Of a stretch of DNA of 64,000 nt, positions 34,363 through 41,826 are shown piece by piece. The DNA comes from Thermohalobaculum sp039030715 (GTDB taxonomy: Bacteria > Pseudomonadota > Alphaproteobacteria > Rhodobacterales > Rhodobacteraceae): assembly GCA_039030715.1 (NCBI GenBank), contig JBCCDU010000009.1, positions 11,354-75,353 on the forward strand, read 5' to 3'. Both the position numbers and the translations under genes were made by a program. The notes under the pieces are model-generated. The model was not told the origin of the DNA and ran no database searches. It saw nothing but the letters and a program-made list of their open reading frames with translations. The stretch's first letter is position 1. Each line of letters opens with the position of its first letter.

Positions 34363-35643
34363 TCACCCCCAGGCGATCCGGTCGAAAATCGCGCGTAGCT
34401 TGAGACCACGGTGCGGGTTGAGGGTCTCGGCCCACTGGATCCGCCCCTCCAGATGCGCCCGCAGATTGGGATGGCCTGCCCGGTTCTGGGTCGAGGGGCC
34501 ATGCCGCATGCAATTGTTCAGGATCGCCTTCAAAGTGTCGTACTGATCGCGCGGCAGATTGAGGTGCCGGTTGACGACGACCCCGGTGACCTGTTGCCGC
34601 CGCCCCTGGCGCATCAGGCGCGTCTTCCCGGGGTTGAGCCGGAATGCACAATCCCTGACGATCCGCTCGATTGCCTCGAACAAACCCGGATCGGCGAGAT
34701 GTCGCCCACCGGAAAACACCATGTCGTCCGCATAGCGTGAGTAGTTTGCCTGCCATGATCGGGCCAGCGCGGTCAGACGGATATCCATCCCCCGGCTCGA
34801 CAGATTGGCCAGCGCCGGGCTGGTCGGCGCACCCTGCGGCAGATGCGGTTGACGCCAGGCGCCACGGTCGCTGGCCGGCAACGTGGCGAGACAGTCGGGC
34901 GGTGTTCGCACCGTGACCAACCCGGTCAGCAGGCGCGCCACGGGGTGAGTATAACCTAAACAGCGAAAAACCGCGTGAACCCGGCTCGCGCGGACAGAGG
35001 CGAAGTAATCCTTCAGGTCGCAGCGCAGCACAACCGCCTCGCCTGCATGTCGCGCGGCGGCCTGGACGCAGTTGCGTCCCGCGACGAACCCAAACGCATT
35101 TGCATGGGCCGGAACACGATCGAGGATGTCATGCAGAATACGCCGCTGCAGGGCCTTCAGACGCGGCAAGGGCGCCTCGACCAGACGTCGCCCGCCGGAG
35201 CGTTTGCGCAACCAGATCTGCGAATAATGCCCGAGGCGGTGTCCCTGCCCCCGCGCCAGCCGCCCATCGCAATCCGCAAACCAATGAAGCTCCGCATCGC
35301 TGAGGTTCAGCCACTCCGCCAATCCGGCGGTGCCATCGATCCGCGGCAGCCCGGCCGCGACGAGCGGTTTCAGCGGCGCGAATCCAGGCGAGTCGAGCGC
35401 CACATGATCCCGCAGCAGCAACGGCGATGCTTCGGCCACGAGAGCTGCGAGATCTTTCTCTGCCGGTGGATAGGGGCGCTGCCAGCCAGTCATGGCCCTC
35501 TCGACCAGCCCCGTTGCCCGGACGGTCCTGCGCGACCGCCAGCCATACAGCAGCCCTGAGATCCGCTCGACCATCGCGGATCTGTCGGGCCAGACTGCCA
35601 GCATTTCTGCTGCGATCAGGCGTTCAGGCGGGACAGCGGACAT
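34363..35643 (-). CDS. retron-like reverse transcriptase
   Basis: A 426-residue RNA-directed DNA polymerase. The RT core is complete: KRSGGRRLVEAPLPRLKALQ (about 148-166), FGFVAGRNC, first catalytic Asp209 in RCDLKDYF, LPQGAPTSPALANL (268-281), catalytic YADD (304-307), and QVTGVVVN (351-358), the VTG motif typical of retron RTs. The C-terminal GRIQWAETLNPHRGLKL matches the thumb of that group. An N-terminal extension of about 130 residues recalls myxobacterial retron RTs. No endonuclease, maturase or integrase domain is seen, so it is not a typical group II intron protein. Start MSAVPPERL was chosen for GGAG about 10 bases upstream; the frame stays open 97 codons further up. No obvious effector gene is attached. 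Confidence 0.82.
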   Translation of the reverse strand: MSAVPPERLIAAEMLAVWPDRSAMVERISGLLYGWRSRRTVRATGLVERAMTGWQRPYPPAEKDLAALVAEASPLLLRDHVALDSPGFAPLKPLVAAGLPRIDGTAGLAEWLNLSDAELHWFADCDGRLARGQGHRLGHYSQIWLRKRSGGRRLVEAPLPRLKALQRRILHDILDRVPAHANAFGFVAGRNCVQAAARHAGEAVVLRCDLKDYFASVRASRVHAVFRCLGYTHPVARLLTGLVTVRTPPDCLATLPASDRGAWRQPHLPQGAPTSPALANLSSRGMDIRLTALARSWQANYSRYADDMVFSGGRHLADPGLFEAIERIVRDCAFRLNPGKTRLMRQGRRQQVTGVVVNRHLNLPRDQYDTLKAILNNCMRHGPSTQNRAGHPNLRAHLEGRIQWAETLNPHRGLKLRAIFDRIAWG

Positions 35644-35671
35644 GGATGGCGGCTCCAACTTTCCTTTGTGA

Positions 35672-35755
35672 GGCGCGGCGTCCCGGGGATGCAATCCCCC
35701 GACCGCCGTGCCACGCGATGCCGTCTCGTCGTCATGCGCCGGGGTAGCCCCGGCG
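35672..35755 (-). other. structured leader of the RT gene, candidate msr-msd-type ncRNA
   Basis: The 190 bp between the upstream regulator gene and the RT start contains two perfect hairpins: CGCCGGGG-N3-CCCCGGCG (35737-35755) and GGGGAT-N3-ATCCCC (35685-35699). The second is embedded in a longer imperfect stem between 35672-35682 and 35701-35712. Retrons carry their template RNA just upstream of the RT in this orientation, with short-loop hairpins. I did not find a convincing a1/a2 inverted repeat or branching guanosine, and the stretch is short, so this is a candidate only. It could instead be N-terminal coding sequence. Confidence 0.35.
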
Positions 35756-35833
35756 AGGTCTGGCTCGACCAACTTGAAGACCGCCATCCGGAGGAAAGGG
35801 TCGCGTGCAATGTCACGCCGGTCAAGGCCCCGT

Positions 35834-36772
35834 TCAAACTTGGCGCCGTGTCTCGGACGGGCGCTCGCCATGCCAGCGGCGATAGGCCCGCGCAAATCCG
35901 GCGGGCGAGGCAAAGCCGGTGGCCGCCGCGACATCCAGCACCTTGTGCTGCCCTTCCAGCAGCAGGCGCCGCGCCTCGGTCATGCGCAGCCCCATGTAAT
36001 GCGCCTGGGGCGCCGCCCCCAAAGCCGCCACGAAACGCGATTGCAGATGCCGGGTGCTGAGGCCCGCCAGCCGCGCAATCTGCGCGATGCTAAGGGGATC
36101 GTCCAGATGCCGCTGCATCAGATCCGTCGCCCGCGCGACAGCCGGATCACGCAAACCCTGACGCGGCGTGCCCCGGCCCGGCGCTGAGAATTGGTAGTTT
36201 AGCAGCCTCGCCACATCCAGCGCCCGTGCCGGTCCCTGGCGGCTGGCGATCAACTCCAACATCAGATCCAGCGTGGGGGCAGAGCCCGCAGTGGTCACCC
36301 GCCCGCGATCGCGCACGACGCGTTCTTCCACCACCTCCACTTCCTGAAAGCGGGCAGCGAAGGCGTTCAGATCCTCCCAATGCGCTGTGGCACGATATCC
36401 GTTGAGCAGGCCCGCGAGCCCCAGCAGCCAGCCCCCGGCCTCGACCCCGCCGATGATCCCACGGTTGCGGCCCGCCTGCGCTAGCAAGCGCACCAGTTTC
36501 GGGCTGGCGTGGTCCAGAATGTTGTAACTGCCGGTCACCAGTAGGGGGCGCGTACCGGATGGATCGAACGTTTCATCCACCGGCACAGGCACCCCCGCCG
36601 CCGTCTGCACCGACCCGCCGTCGATCGAGGTCACGCGCCAGCGATAGTGCTGGCGCCCCGTGACCCGATTGGCCGCGCGCAAGGGCTCCACAATCGCCGC
36701 AAACAGGATCAGCGTGGTCTCGGGCGTGACCAACACCTCCAGCTCCAAGGGATGGGGGTCGGGCTCAAACAT
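35834..36772 (-). CDS. GlxA-family AraC regulator, probable carnitine regulator (CdhR-like)
   Basis: A 312-residue regulator with an N-terminal DJ-1/PfpI-like ligand domain (LVTPETTLILFAAIVEPLRAANR; GGVEAGGWLLGLAGLLNGYRATAHWE) and a C-terminal AraC double helix-turn-helix (SIAQIARLAGLSTRHLQSRF; ATGFASPAGFARAYRRWHG). This layout is shared with CdhR, ArgR and GbdR, which sense carnitine, arginine or betaine. Divergent placement from the dehydrocarnitine-cleaving gene makes carnitine the likely signal. The start MFEPDPHPLE was chosen because AGGA lies about 8 bases ahead. The 97-bp divergent gap should hold both promoters. Confidence 0.82.
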   Translation of the reverse strand: MFEPDPHPLELEVLVTPETTLILFAAIVEPLRAANRVTGRQHYRWRVTSIDGGSVQTAAGVPVPVDETFDPSGTRPLLVTGSYNILDHASPKLVRLLAQAGRNRGIIGGVEAGGWLLGLAGLLNGYRATAHWEDLNAFAARFQEVEVVEERVVRDRGRVTTAGSAPTLDLMLELIASRQGPARALDVARLLNYQFSAPGRGTPRQGLRDPAVARATDLMQRHLDDPLSIAQIARLAGLSTRHLQSRFVAALGAAPQAHYMGLRMTEARRLLLEGQHKVLDVAAATGFASPAGFARAYRRWHGERPSETRRQV

Positions 36773-36869
36773 TTTCCGATCCTGCACAGATTACTTCCGA
36801 TTTAGCAAAGCATTTGCAGCGCAGCATCCGCGACCCTTGGTCCAGCAACAAATGCGGGAGGGAACCGAC

Positions 36870-37781
36870 ATGCCGCTCGAAATGAACCGCGAGGTCTTCA
36901 TCACCTGCGCCGTCACCGGATCGGGCGGCACGCAGGACAAGAGCCCGCATGTCCCCCGCTCCCCCGCCCAAATCGCAGAGAGCGCCATCGAGGCGGCGAG
37001 AGCCGGGGCAGCCGTGGTCCACTGCCATGTTCGCGATCCGGAAACCGGGGCACCTGCCCGCGACCTCGCGCTCTATCGCGAGGTGACCGAGCGCATCCGG
37101 GATGCTGAAGTCGACGCTGTGTTGAACCTGACAGCCGGTATGGGGGGCGACATTATCCTAGGCCCGGCCTCGGCCCCGCTGCCGCTCGCCGACAGCACCG
37201 ATCTGATCCCTGCGGCCGAGCGCGTTCAGCATGTGGTCGACTGTCGGCCCGAGATCTGCACGCTGGATTGCGGTACGATGAACTTCGCTGAGGCCGATTA
37301 CATCATGGCAAACACCCCCGGCATGCTGCGCGACTGCGCCCGCCTGATGACCGAGAGCGGTGTCCGGATCGAGATCGAAGCCTTCGACACCGGCCATCTC
37401 TGGCTCGCCAAGCAACTGGTCAGCGAGGGGCTGATCGATGACCCGGTCCTCGTCCAGCTTTGCATGGGCATCCCCTGGGGTGCGCCGGATGACCTGAACA
37501 CGTTCATGGCGATGGTGAACAATGTGCCGAAAGACTGGATCTTCAGCGCCTTTTCCATCGGCCGTAACGAAATGCCCTATGCCGCCGCCGCCGTGCTGGC
37601 AGGTGGCAATGTCCGCGTGGGGCTCGAAGACAACCTCTATCTCGACCGGGGCGTGCTGGCCACCAACGCCCAACTCGTAAACCGAGCGGTCAACATCGTG
37701 GAGAATTTGGGCGCGCGGGTCATCGGCCCGGATGAGGTGCGCAAAAGGCTGAACGTCGAAAAACGTGCTCCGCTGACGTGA
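36870..37781 (+). CDS. BKACE-family (DUF849) 3-dehydrocarnitine cleavage enzyme
   Basis: A 303-residue beta-keto acid cleavage enzyme. CAVTGSG near the start and AAVVHCHVRDPETGAP (metal-binding HxH) are the family signature, followed by GMGGDIILG and GIPWGAPDD. BKACEs condense a beta-keto acid with acetyl-CoA and release acetoacetate. With the carnitine dehydrogenase-thioesterase fusion two genes down, the likely substrate is 3-dehydrocarnitine, giving betainyl-CoA and acetoacetate. Start set by GGGAGGGA ahead of ATG 36870. First gene of a long plus-strand operon. Confidence 0.87.
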   Translation: MPLEMNREVFITCAVTGSGGTQDKSPHVPRSPAQIAESAIEAARAGAAVVHCHVRDPETGAPARDLALYREVTERIRDAEVDAVLNLTAGMGGDIILGPASAPLPLADSTDLIPAAERVQHVVDCRPEICTLDCGTMNFAEADYIMANTPGMLRDCARLMTESGVRIEIEAFDTGHLWLAKQLVSEGLIDDPVLVQLCMGIPWGAPDDLNTFMAMVNNVPKDWIFSAFSIGRNEMPYAAAAVLAGGNVRVGLEDNLYLDRGVLATNAQLVNRAVNIVENLGARVIGPDEVRKRLNVEKRAPLT

Positions 37782-37788
37782 GGGTCTG

Positions 37789-38358
37789 ATGCGCCGAAAT
37801 ATTAAAACGACCGTTCTTCGCTTCGGCGCGCTGACAGTCCTGCTCGCATTATCGGCTTGCGCCAGCCCAGAATATCGCGACCGATCCGTGCCGATGACAA
37901 CGACGGGGCAGGTCGATCTGACCCGCTATCAGGGCCGATGGTTCGAAATCGCGCGCTTCCCCAACAGCTTCGAGGAAGGCTGTGTCGGCGTCACCGCCGA
38001 TTACAGCCTGAATGAGGACGGTACAGTGCGTGTACTGAACACCTGCATCGAAGGCTCATTGGATGGTGAGGTTTCGACGGCGGAGGGGATTGCCACCACC
38101 ACGACGCCGGACAAAGACCGGCTGGAAGTGACCTTCGTTCCCTGGCTGCCATTCGCCAAGGGCGACTACTGGATTTTGGATCTGACGCCGGACTACTCCG
38201 TTGCCGTGGTCGGCACCCCGTCGGGTTCGGTCGGCTGGATCCTGGCCCGCGCACCGCGATTGGACGCGCCGACGCTGGAGGCGGCGAAGGCAGTGCTGGC
38301 GGCGAACGGCTACGATCTCTCACAACTCACCTTGACGCCACAGGAGGGCGGAGCATGA
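37789..38358 (+). CDS. outer-membrane lipocalin lipoprotein (Blc-like)
   Basis: A 189-residue lipoprotein: basic start, hydrophobic stretch and lipobox LSAC give a lipidated Cys near residue 24. The lipocalin signature RYQGRWFEIARFPNSFEEGC and the C-terminal GWILARAPRLD are clear. Bacterial lipocalins bind lipids or fatty acids at the outer membrane. It lies inside the carnitine operon, 7 bp after the BKACE gene and overlapping the next gene by 4 bp. A role in binding acylcarnitine or membrane-derived substrate is speculative. Confidence 0.85.
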   Translation: MRRNIKTTVLRFGALTVLLALSACASPEYRDRSVPMTTTGQVDLTRYQGRWFEIARFPNSFEEGCVGVTADYSLNEDGTVRVLNTCIEGSLDGEVSTAEGIATTTTPDKDRLEVTFVPWLPFAKGDYWILDLTPDYSVAVVGTPSGSVGWILARAPRLDAPTLEAAKAVLAANGYDLSQLTLTPQEGGA

Positions 38359-39809
38359 AGGCAGCGATCCTCGGCGGGGGTGTGATCGGCGGTGGATGGG
38401 TCGCCCGGCTGATTGAGAACGGCATCGCGTGTCGGGTGTTCGACCCGGACCCGCAAGCCGCACGTAAGGTCGAGGCGGTTTTGGCGGGGGCCGACCGGGC
38501 CTACGGCAAACTGACCCTGGCGCCCCGTGGCGAGAAGGCCGATTGGGCGATGGCCAACACGGTGGCGGAGGCCTGCGAGGGCGCCGATCTGATCGTCGAG
38601 GCGGTGCCGGAGCGGATCGACATCAAGCGCCGCGTTTATGCCGAAGCCGAGAGCGTGAACCAGACGGCGGTCATCGCCTCCAGCACCTCCGGCATCATGC
38701 CGACCGAGTTACAGGCCGAGATGGCGCATCCCGGCCGCCTGATCGTCGCGCATCCTTTCAACCCGGTCTATCTTCTGCCGCTGGTCGAGCTTGTGGCCGG
38801 TGAGAAGACCGACCCTGCCCATATCGAATGGGCCAAGGGGTTTTACGCCAAGATCGGCATGCACCCCCTGCATTGCCGGGTGGAGATCGAGGGCTTTCTC
38901 AGCGACCGCTTGCAGGAGGCGCTGTGGCGCGAGGCTCTTTGGCTGCTGCATGACAAAGTGGCCACTGCCGAGGAACTGGACGCCGCCATCCGCTATGGCC
39001 CCGGCCTGCGCTGGGCGCAGATGGGCACGATGCAGACCTTCCACCTCGCGGGTGGCGAAGCAGGGATGCGCGGCATGCTGGCGATGTTCGGCCCCTGCCT
39101 CAAATGGCCCTGGACCAAGCTGATGGATGTGCCGGAGCTGACAGACGAATTCGTCGATATGGTCGGCGATCAATGCGACGACCAGGCCGGCAATCTGGGC
39201 CCGCGCGAACTGGAGGCGATCCGCGACGACAATCTGATCGCCATCATGCAGGCCTTGAAAGTCAACGGCTGGGGCGCGGGCGAAACCCTGGCGGCCTATG
39301 AGAAAAAGCTGTTCGATGCGGGCGCCCATACACCGCAGACCACCGATGGCCCGATCCGCACGGTCGAGCGCCGGGTGCCGCCGGATTGGACCGACTACAA
39401 CAACCACATGAACGAGGCCCGATATCTACAATGTTTTGCGGATGCGACCGATGCCTTCATGCGCCTGATCGGCGCGGATGCGCAGTATATCGCCTCCGGC
39501 CTCAGCTATTTCACCGTAGAGACCCATATCCGGCATCTGGACGAGGTTGCGGCGCTGGAGCCGATCACCGTCGACACCCAGGTGCTAGCGGGCAATGGCA
39601 AGAAAATGCACCTCTTCCACACAATGCGTCATGGCGATGGCCGCATTCTCGCCACCGGCGAGCATATGCTGCTGCATGTCTCGCTCGAGACCCGCGCCAC
39701 CTGCCTACCAGGGAAAGCCGTTGCCGGAAAACTCGCCGAAATCGCTGAAGCCCATGCCGCCCTCCCCCAACCGGACGGCGCCGGACGGGCCATCGGAGTC
39801 CCGGCATAA
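38355..39809 (+). CDS. lcdH: carnitine 3-dehydrogenase / betainyl-CoA thioesterase fusion
   Basis: A 484-residue fusion. Residues 1-310 are a 3-hydroxyacyl-CoA-dehydrogenase-type NAD enzyme (AAILGGGVIGGGWVARL; SSTSGIMPTEL; HPFNPVYLLPLVELV). Residues about 335-470 form a hot-dog thioesterase (RRVPPDWTDYNNHMNEARYLQCF). The same fusion in Sinorhizobium oxidises L-carnitine to 3-dehydrocarnitine and hydrolyses betainyl-CoA to glycine betaine, the steps either side of the BKACE reaction. The catalytic-type His-Pro-Phe-Asn segment is intact. Its start overlaps the lipocalin stop. Confidence 0.9.
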   Translation: MKAAILGGGVIGGGWVARLIENGIACRVFDPDPQAARKVEAVLAGADRAYGKLTLAPRGEKADWAMANTVAEACEGADLIVEAVPERIDIKRRVYAEAESVNQTAVIASSTSGIMPTELQAEMAHPGRLIVAHPFNPVYLLPLVELVAGEKTDPAHIEWAKGFYAKIGMHPLHCRVEIEGFLSDRLQEALWREALWLLHDKVATAEELDAAIRYGPGLRWAQMGTMQTFHLAGGEAGMRGMLAMFGPCLKWPWTKLMDVPELTDEFVDMVGDQCDDQAGNLGPRELEAIRDDNLIAIMQALKVNGWGAGETLAAYEKKLFDAGAHTPQTTDGPIRTVERRVPPDWTDYNNHMNEARYLQCFADATDAFMRLIGADAQYIASGLSYFTVETHIRHLDEVAALEPITVDTQVLAGNGKKMHLFHTMRHGDGRILATGEHMLLHVSLETRATCLPGKAVAGKLAEIAEAHAALPQPDGAGRAIGVPA

Positions 39810-40254
39810 TGCGGCCAGTTCCTCAAAGCGCTCTTGGGCATGGAGGATCGGCCAATGGGTCTTGACGGTCCTCGCGTTGCACAGTTTGGCGATCATCCCG
39901 GCCCTGGCATTTCTCCTGACCACGGATGGCGTAAGCTGGTCGAGCAGGATCCAAGCCGAGGGGATCTGGGTCCTGTTGCTGCCGATCTATGTCGTTTGGC
40001 TGTACGGCCTGACCCTGACGGCCATCCCTGCAACGGTCGTGGCAGGCGCGATCGCGCTTCTCACAGTGGCGCGGAGACCGCTTCGTCTGTGGCCCGATAC
40101 CTTCGCGATCGTTTGCGTTGGCACCGTGATGGGAAGCGGCGCCTCGGCCATCGCACTCGGCTTCGGCGCCTGGCCGTTCCTTCTGCTGGGCATGTCAGGC
40201 GGTGCGCTCAGCAGTCTCGTCGTCTCGCTTGTCTGGGTTCGTCTGGGCCGTTGA
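39754..40254 (+). CDS. small hypothetical membrane protein in the carnitine operon
   Basis: A protein of about 166 residues with four predicted membrane helices (VLTVLALHSLAIIPALAFLL; GIWVLLLPIYVVWLYGL; ATVVAGAIALLTVA; LGFGAWPFLLLGMSGGAL). The best in-frame ATG is 39754, overlapping the end of lcdH by 56 bp; later in-frame starts would be TTG or GTG. The long overlap and lack of a clear ribosome-binding site make the start uncertain. The helical pattern and position between operon genes argue that it is real. No family recognised. Confidence 0.5.
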   Translation: MPPSPNRTAPDGPSESRHNAASSSKRSWAWRIGQWVLTVLALHSLAIIPALAFLLTTDGVSWSSRIQAEGIWVLLLPIYVVWLYGLTLTAIPATVVAGAIALLTVARRPLRLWPDTFAIVCVGTVMGSGASAIALGFGAWPFLLLGMSGGALSSLVVSLVWVRLGR

Positions 40255-40342
40255 GGTCTGACACCCGCACGACCACACGCACACCCACCGCGCACTCGGA
40301 CGGCCCTGCCCGCCGCCGAACCTTTGGAAATGGAGAGCCCCG

Positions 40343-41503
40343 ATGCAGTTCGGCCTGACCGACGAACAGGAGATGATCGTCTCCACCGTCCGCAGCTTCG
40401 TCGAGAACGAGATCTATCCCCACGAGGAGGAAGTGGAGCGCACGGGCGAAGTGCGCCGCGAGGTGGCCGAGGCGATCAAGCAGAAGACCATCGATCTGGG
40501 TTTCTATGCCTGCAATTTCCCCGAAAGCGTGGGCGGCGCGGGGCTCACCCATCTGGAATTCGCTCTGGTGGAGCGTGAACTCGGCCGCGGCTCGATGGCG
40601 CTCAACCACTTCTTCGGGCGCCCCCAGAACATCCTGATGGCGTGCAAGGGCGAGCAGGTGGAACGCTACCTTCTTCCCGCCGTGCGCGGCGAGCGGATGG
40701 ACGCCTTGGCAATGACCGAGCCGGATGCGGGCTCGGACATCCGCTCGATGAAATGCACGGCGCGGCGCGACGGCGGCGATTGGGTGGTCAATGGGACCAA
40801 GCACTTCATTTCCGGTGCTGACCACGCTGATTTCCTTATCGTTTTCATCGCAACGGGCGAAGACGACACCCCTAAGGGCCTGAAGAAACGCATCACCTGT
40901 TTCCTGGTGGATCGCGGACATCCGGGTTTCTCCATCCGCGATGGCTATACCTCCGTCTCGCATCGCGGCTACAAGAATATGGTGCTGGAGTTCGACGATT
41001 GCCGCCTGCCAGATACGGCGGTTCTGGGCGAGGTCGATGGCGGCTTTGCGGTGATGAATGAGTGGCTCTACGCAACCCGCATCACCGTCGCAACGATGAG
41101 CGTGGGCCGCGCCAGGCGGGTCTTCGACTATGCCCTGAGCTACTCCGCCGAGCGCAAGCAGTTCGGCCAGCAGATAGGCAAATTCCAGGGGATCAGCTTC
41201 CAGCTCGCCGATATGATCACCGAGATCGACGCAGCCGACTGGTTAACGCTGGCCGCGGCCTGGCGGTTGGACCAGGGCCTGCCCGCAAACCGCGAGATCG
41301 CCTCCGCCAAGCTCTATGCCTCCGAAATGTTGGCCCGGATCACCGATGCCGCCATTCAAATCCACGGCGGTATGGGCCTGATGGATGATTTGCCGCTTGC
41401 AAGGTTCTGGCGGGATGCGAGAGTGGAACGGATCTGGGACGGAACCTCCGAGATCCAACGCCACATTATCAGCCGCGATTTGCTGCGCCCTCTCGGAGCC
41501 TGA
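40343..41503 (+). CDS. acyl-CoA dehydrogenase, probably gamma-butyrobetainyl-CoA
   Basis: A 386-residue FAD acyl-CoA dehydrogenase. ALAMTEPDAGSDIRSM (FAD/substrate loop), NGTKHFISGADHADF, and the C-terminal IHGGMGLMDDLPLARFWRDAR are clear. By context it would oxidise gamma-butyrobetainyl-CoA to crotonobetainyl-CoA (CaiA-like). At the place where many family members have the catalytic base in Y-E-G-T, this protein reads W-D-G-T, an apparent Glu-to-Asp change. Whether the base sits elsewhere needs alignment. Ribosome-binding region GGAAATGGAGA precedes ATG 40343. Confidence 0.85.
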   Translation: MQFGLTDEQEMIVSTVRSFVENEIYPHEEEVERTGEVRREVAEAIKQKTIDLGFYACNFPESVGGAGLTHLEFALVERELGRGSMALNHFFGRPQNILMACKGEQVERYLLPAVRGERMDALAMTEPDAGSDIRSMKCTARRDGGDWVVNGTKHFISGADHADFLIVFIATGEDDTPKGLKKRITCFLVDRGHPGFSIRDGYTSVSHRGYKNMVLEFDDCRLPDTAVLGEVDGGFAVMNEWLYATRITVATMSVGRARRVFDYALSYSAERKQFGQQIGKFQGISFQLADMITEIDAADWLTLAAAWRLDQGLPANREIASAKLYASEMLARITDAAIQIHGGMGLMDDLPLARFWRDARVERIWDGTSEIQRHIISRDLLRPLGA

Positions 41504-41505
41504 CC

Positions 41506-41826
41506 ATGAAGAAGATCCTTCTGCTATTGCCCCTCGCCGCCTGCGCGTCTAATGATCCTTTCGCGGTGCCGGAGCAGGACCGGGTGCTGCGCATCGCGGA
41601 ACCCGCGGGCGGCTCTTGCATCTCGCGCACGGCCTCCGGCGACGTGGTGCTGGAGCGCGTGCCGGGAGAACTGGTGCTGCCCGCCCGCAATGCCCGCACG
41701 GCGGTGGAATGCACGGCGCCCGATGGCACGGTCTCGACCATCACCGTGCATCAGTTCGCTGGGCCAGATCAGGTGATCCTAGAGCTTTACGACAACAACA
41801 AGCGCTATAACGCGGTCGCGGAGTGA
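41506..41826 (+). CDS. small predicted lipoprotein
   Basis: A 106-residue protein with a lipoprotein signal (MKKILLLLPLAAC; lipidated Cys13). The mature part is short and polar with two further cysteines. It starts 2 bp after the acyl-CoA dehydrogenase stop and overlaps the next gene by 4 bp, so it is translated within the operon. No domain recognised; role unknown. Confidence 0.7.
   Translation: MKKILLLLPLAACASNDPFAVPEQDRVLRIAEPAGGSCISRTASGDVVLERVPGELVLPARNARTAVECTAPDGTVSTITVHQFAGPDQVILELYDNNKRYNAVAE

Noticed and set aside
34363..35643. RT gene as a group II intron maturase
   Set aside because: No maturase X, DNA-binding or endonuclease domain follows the RT core, and the VTG motif and LPQGAPTSP form point to the retron side.
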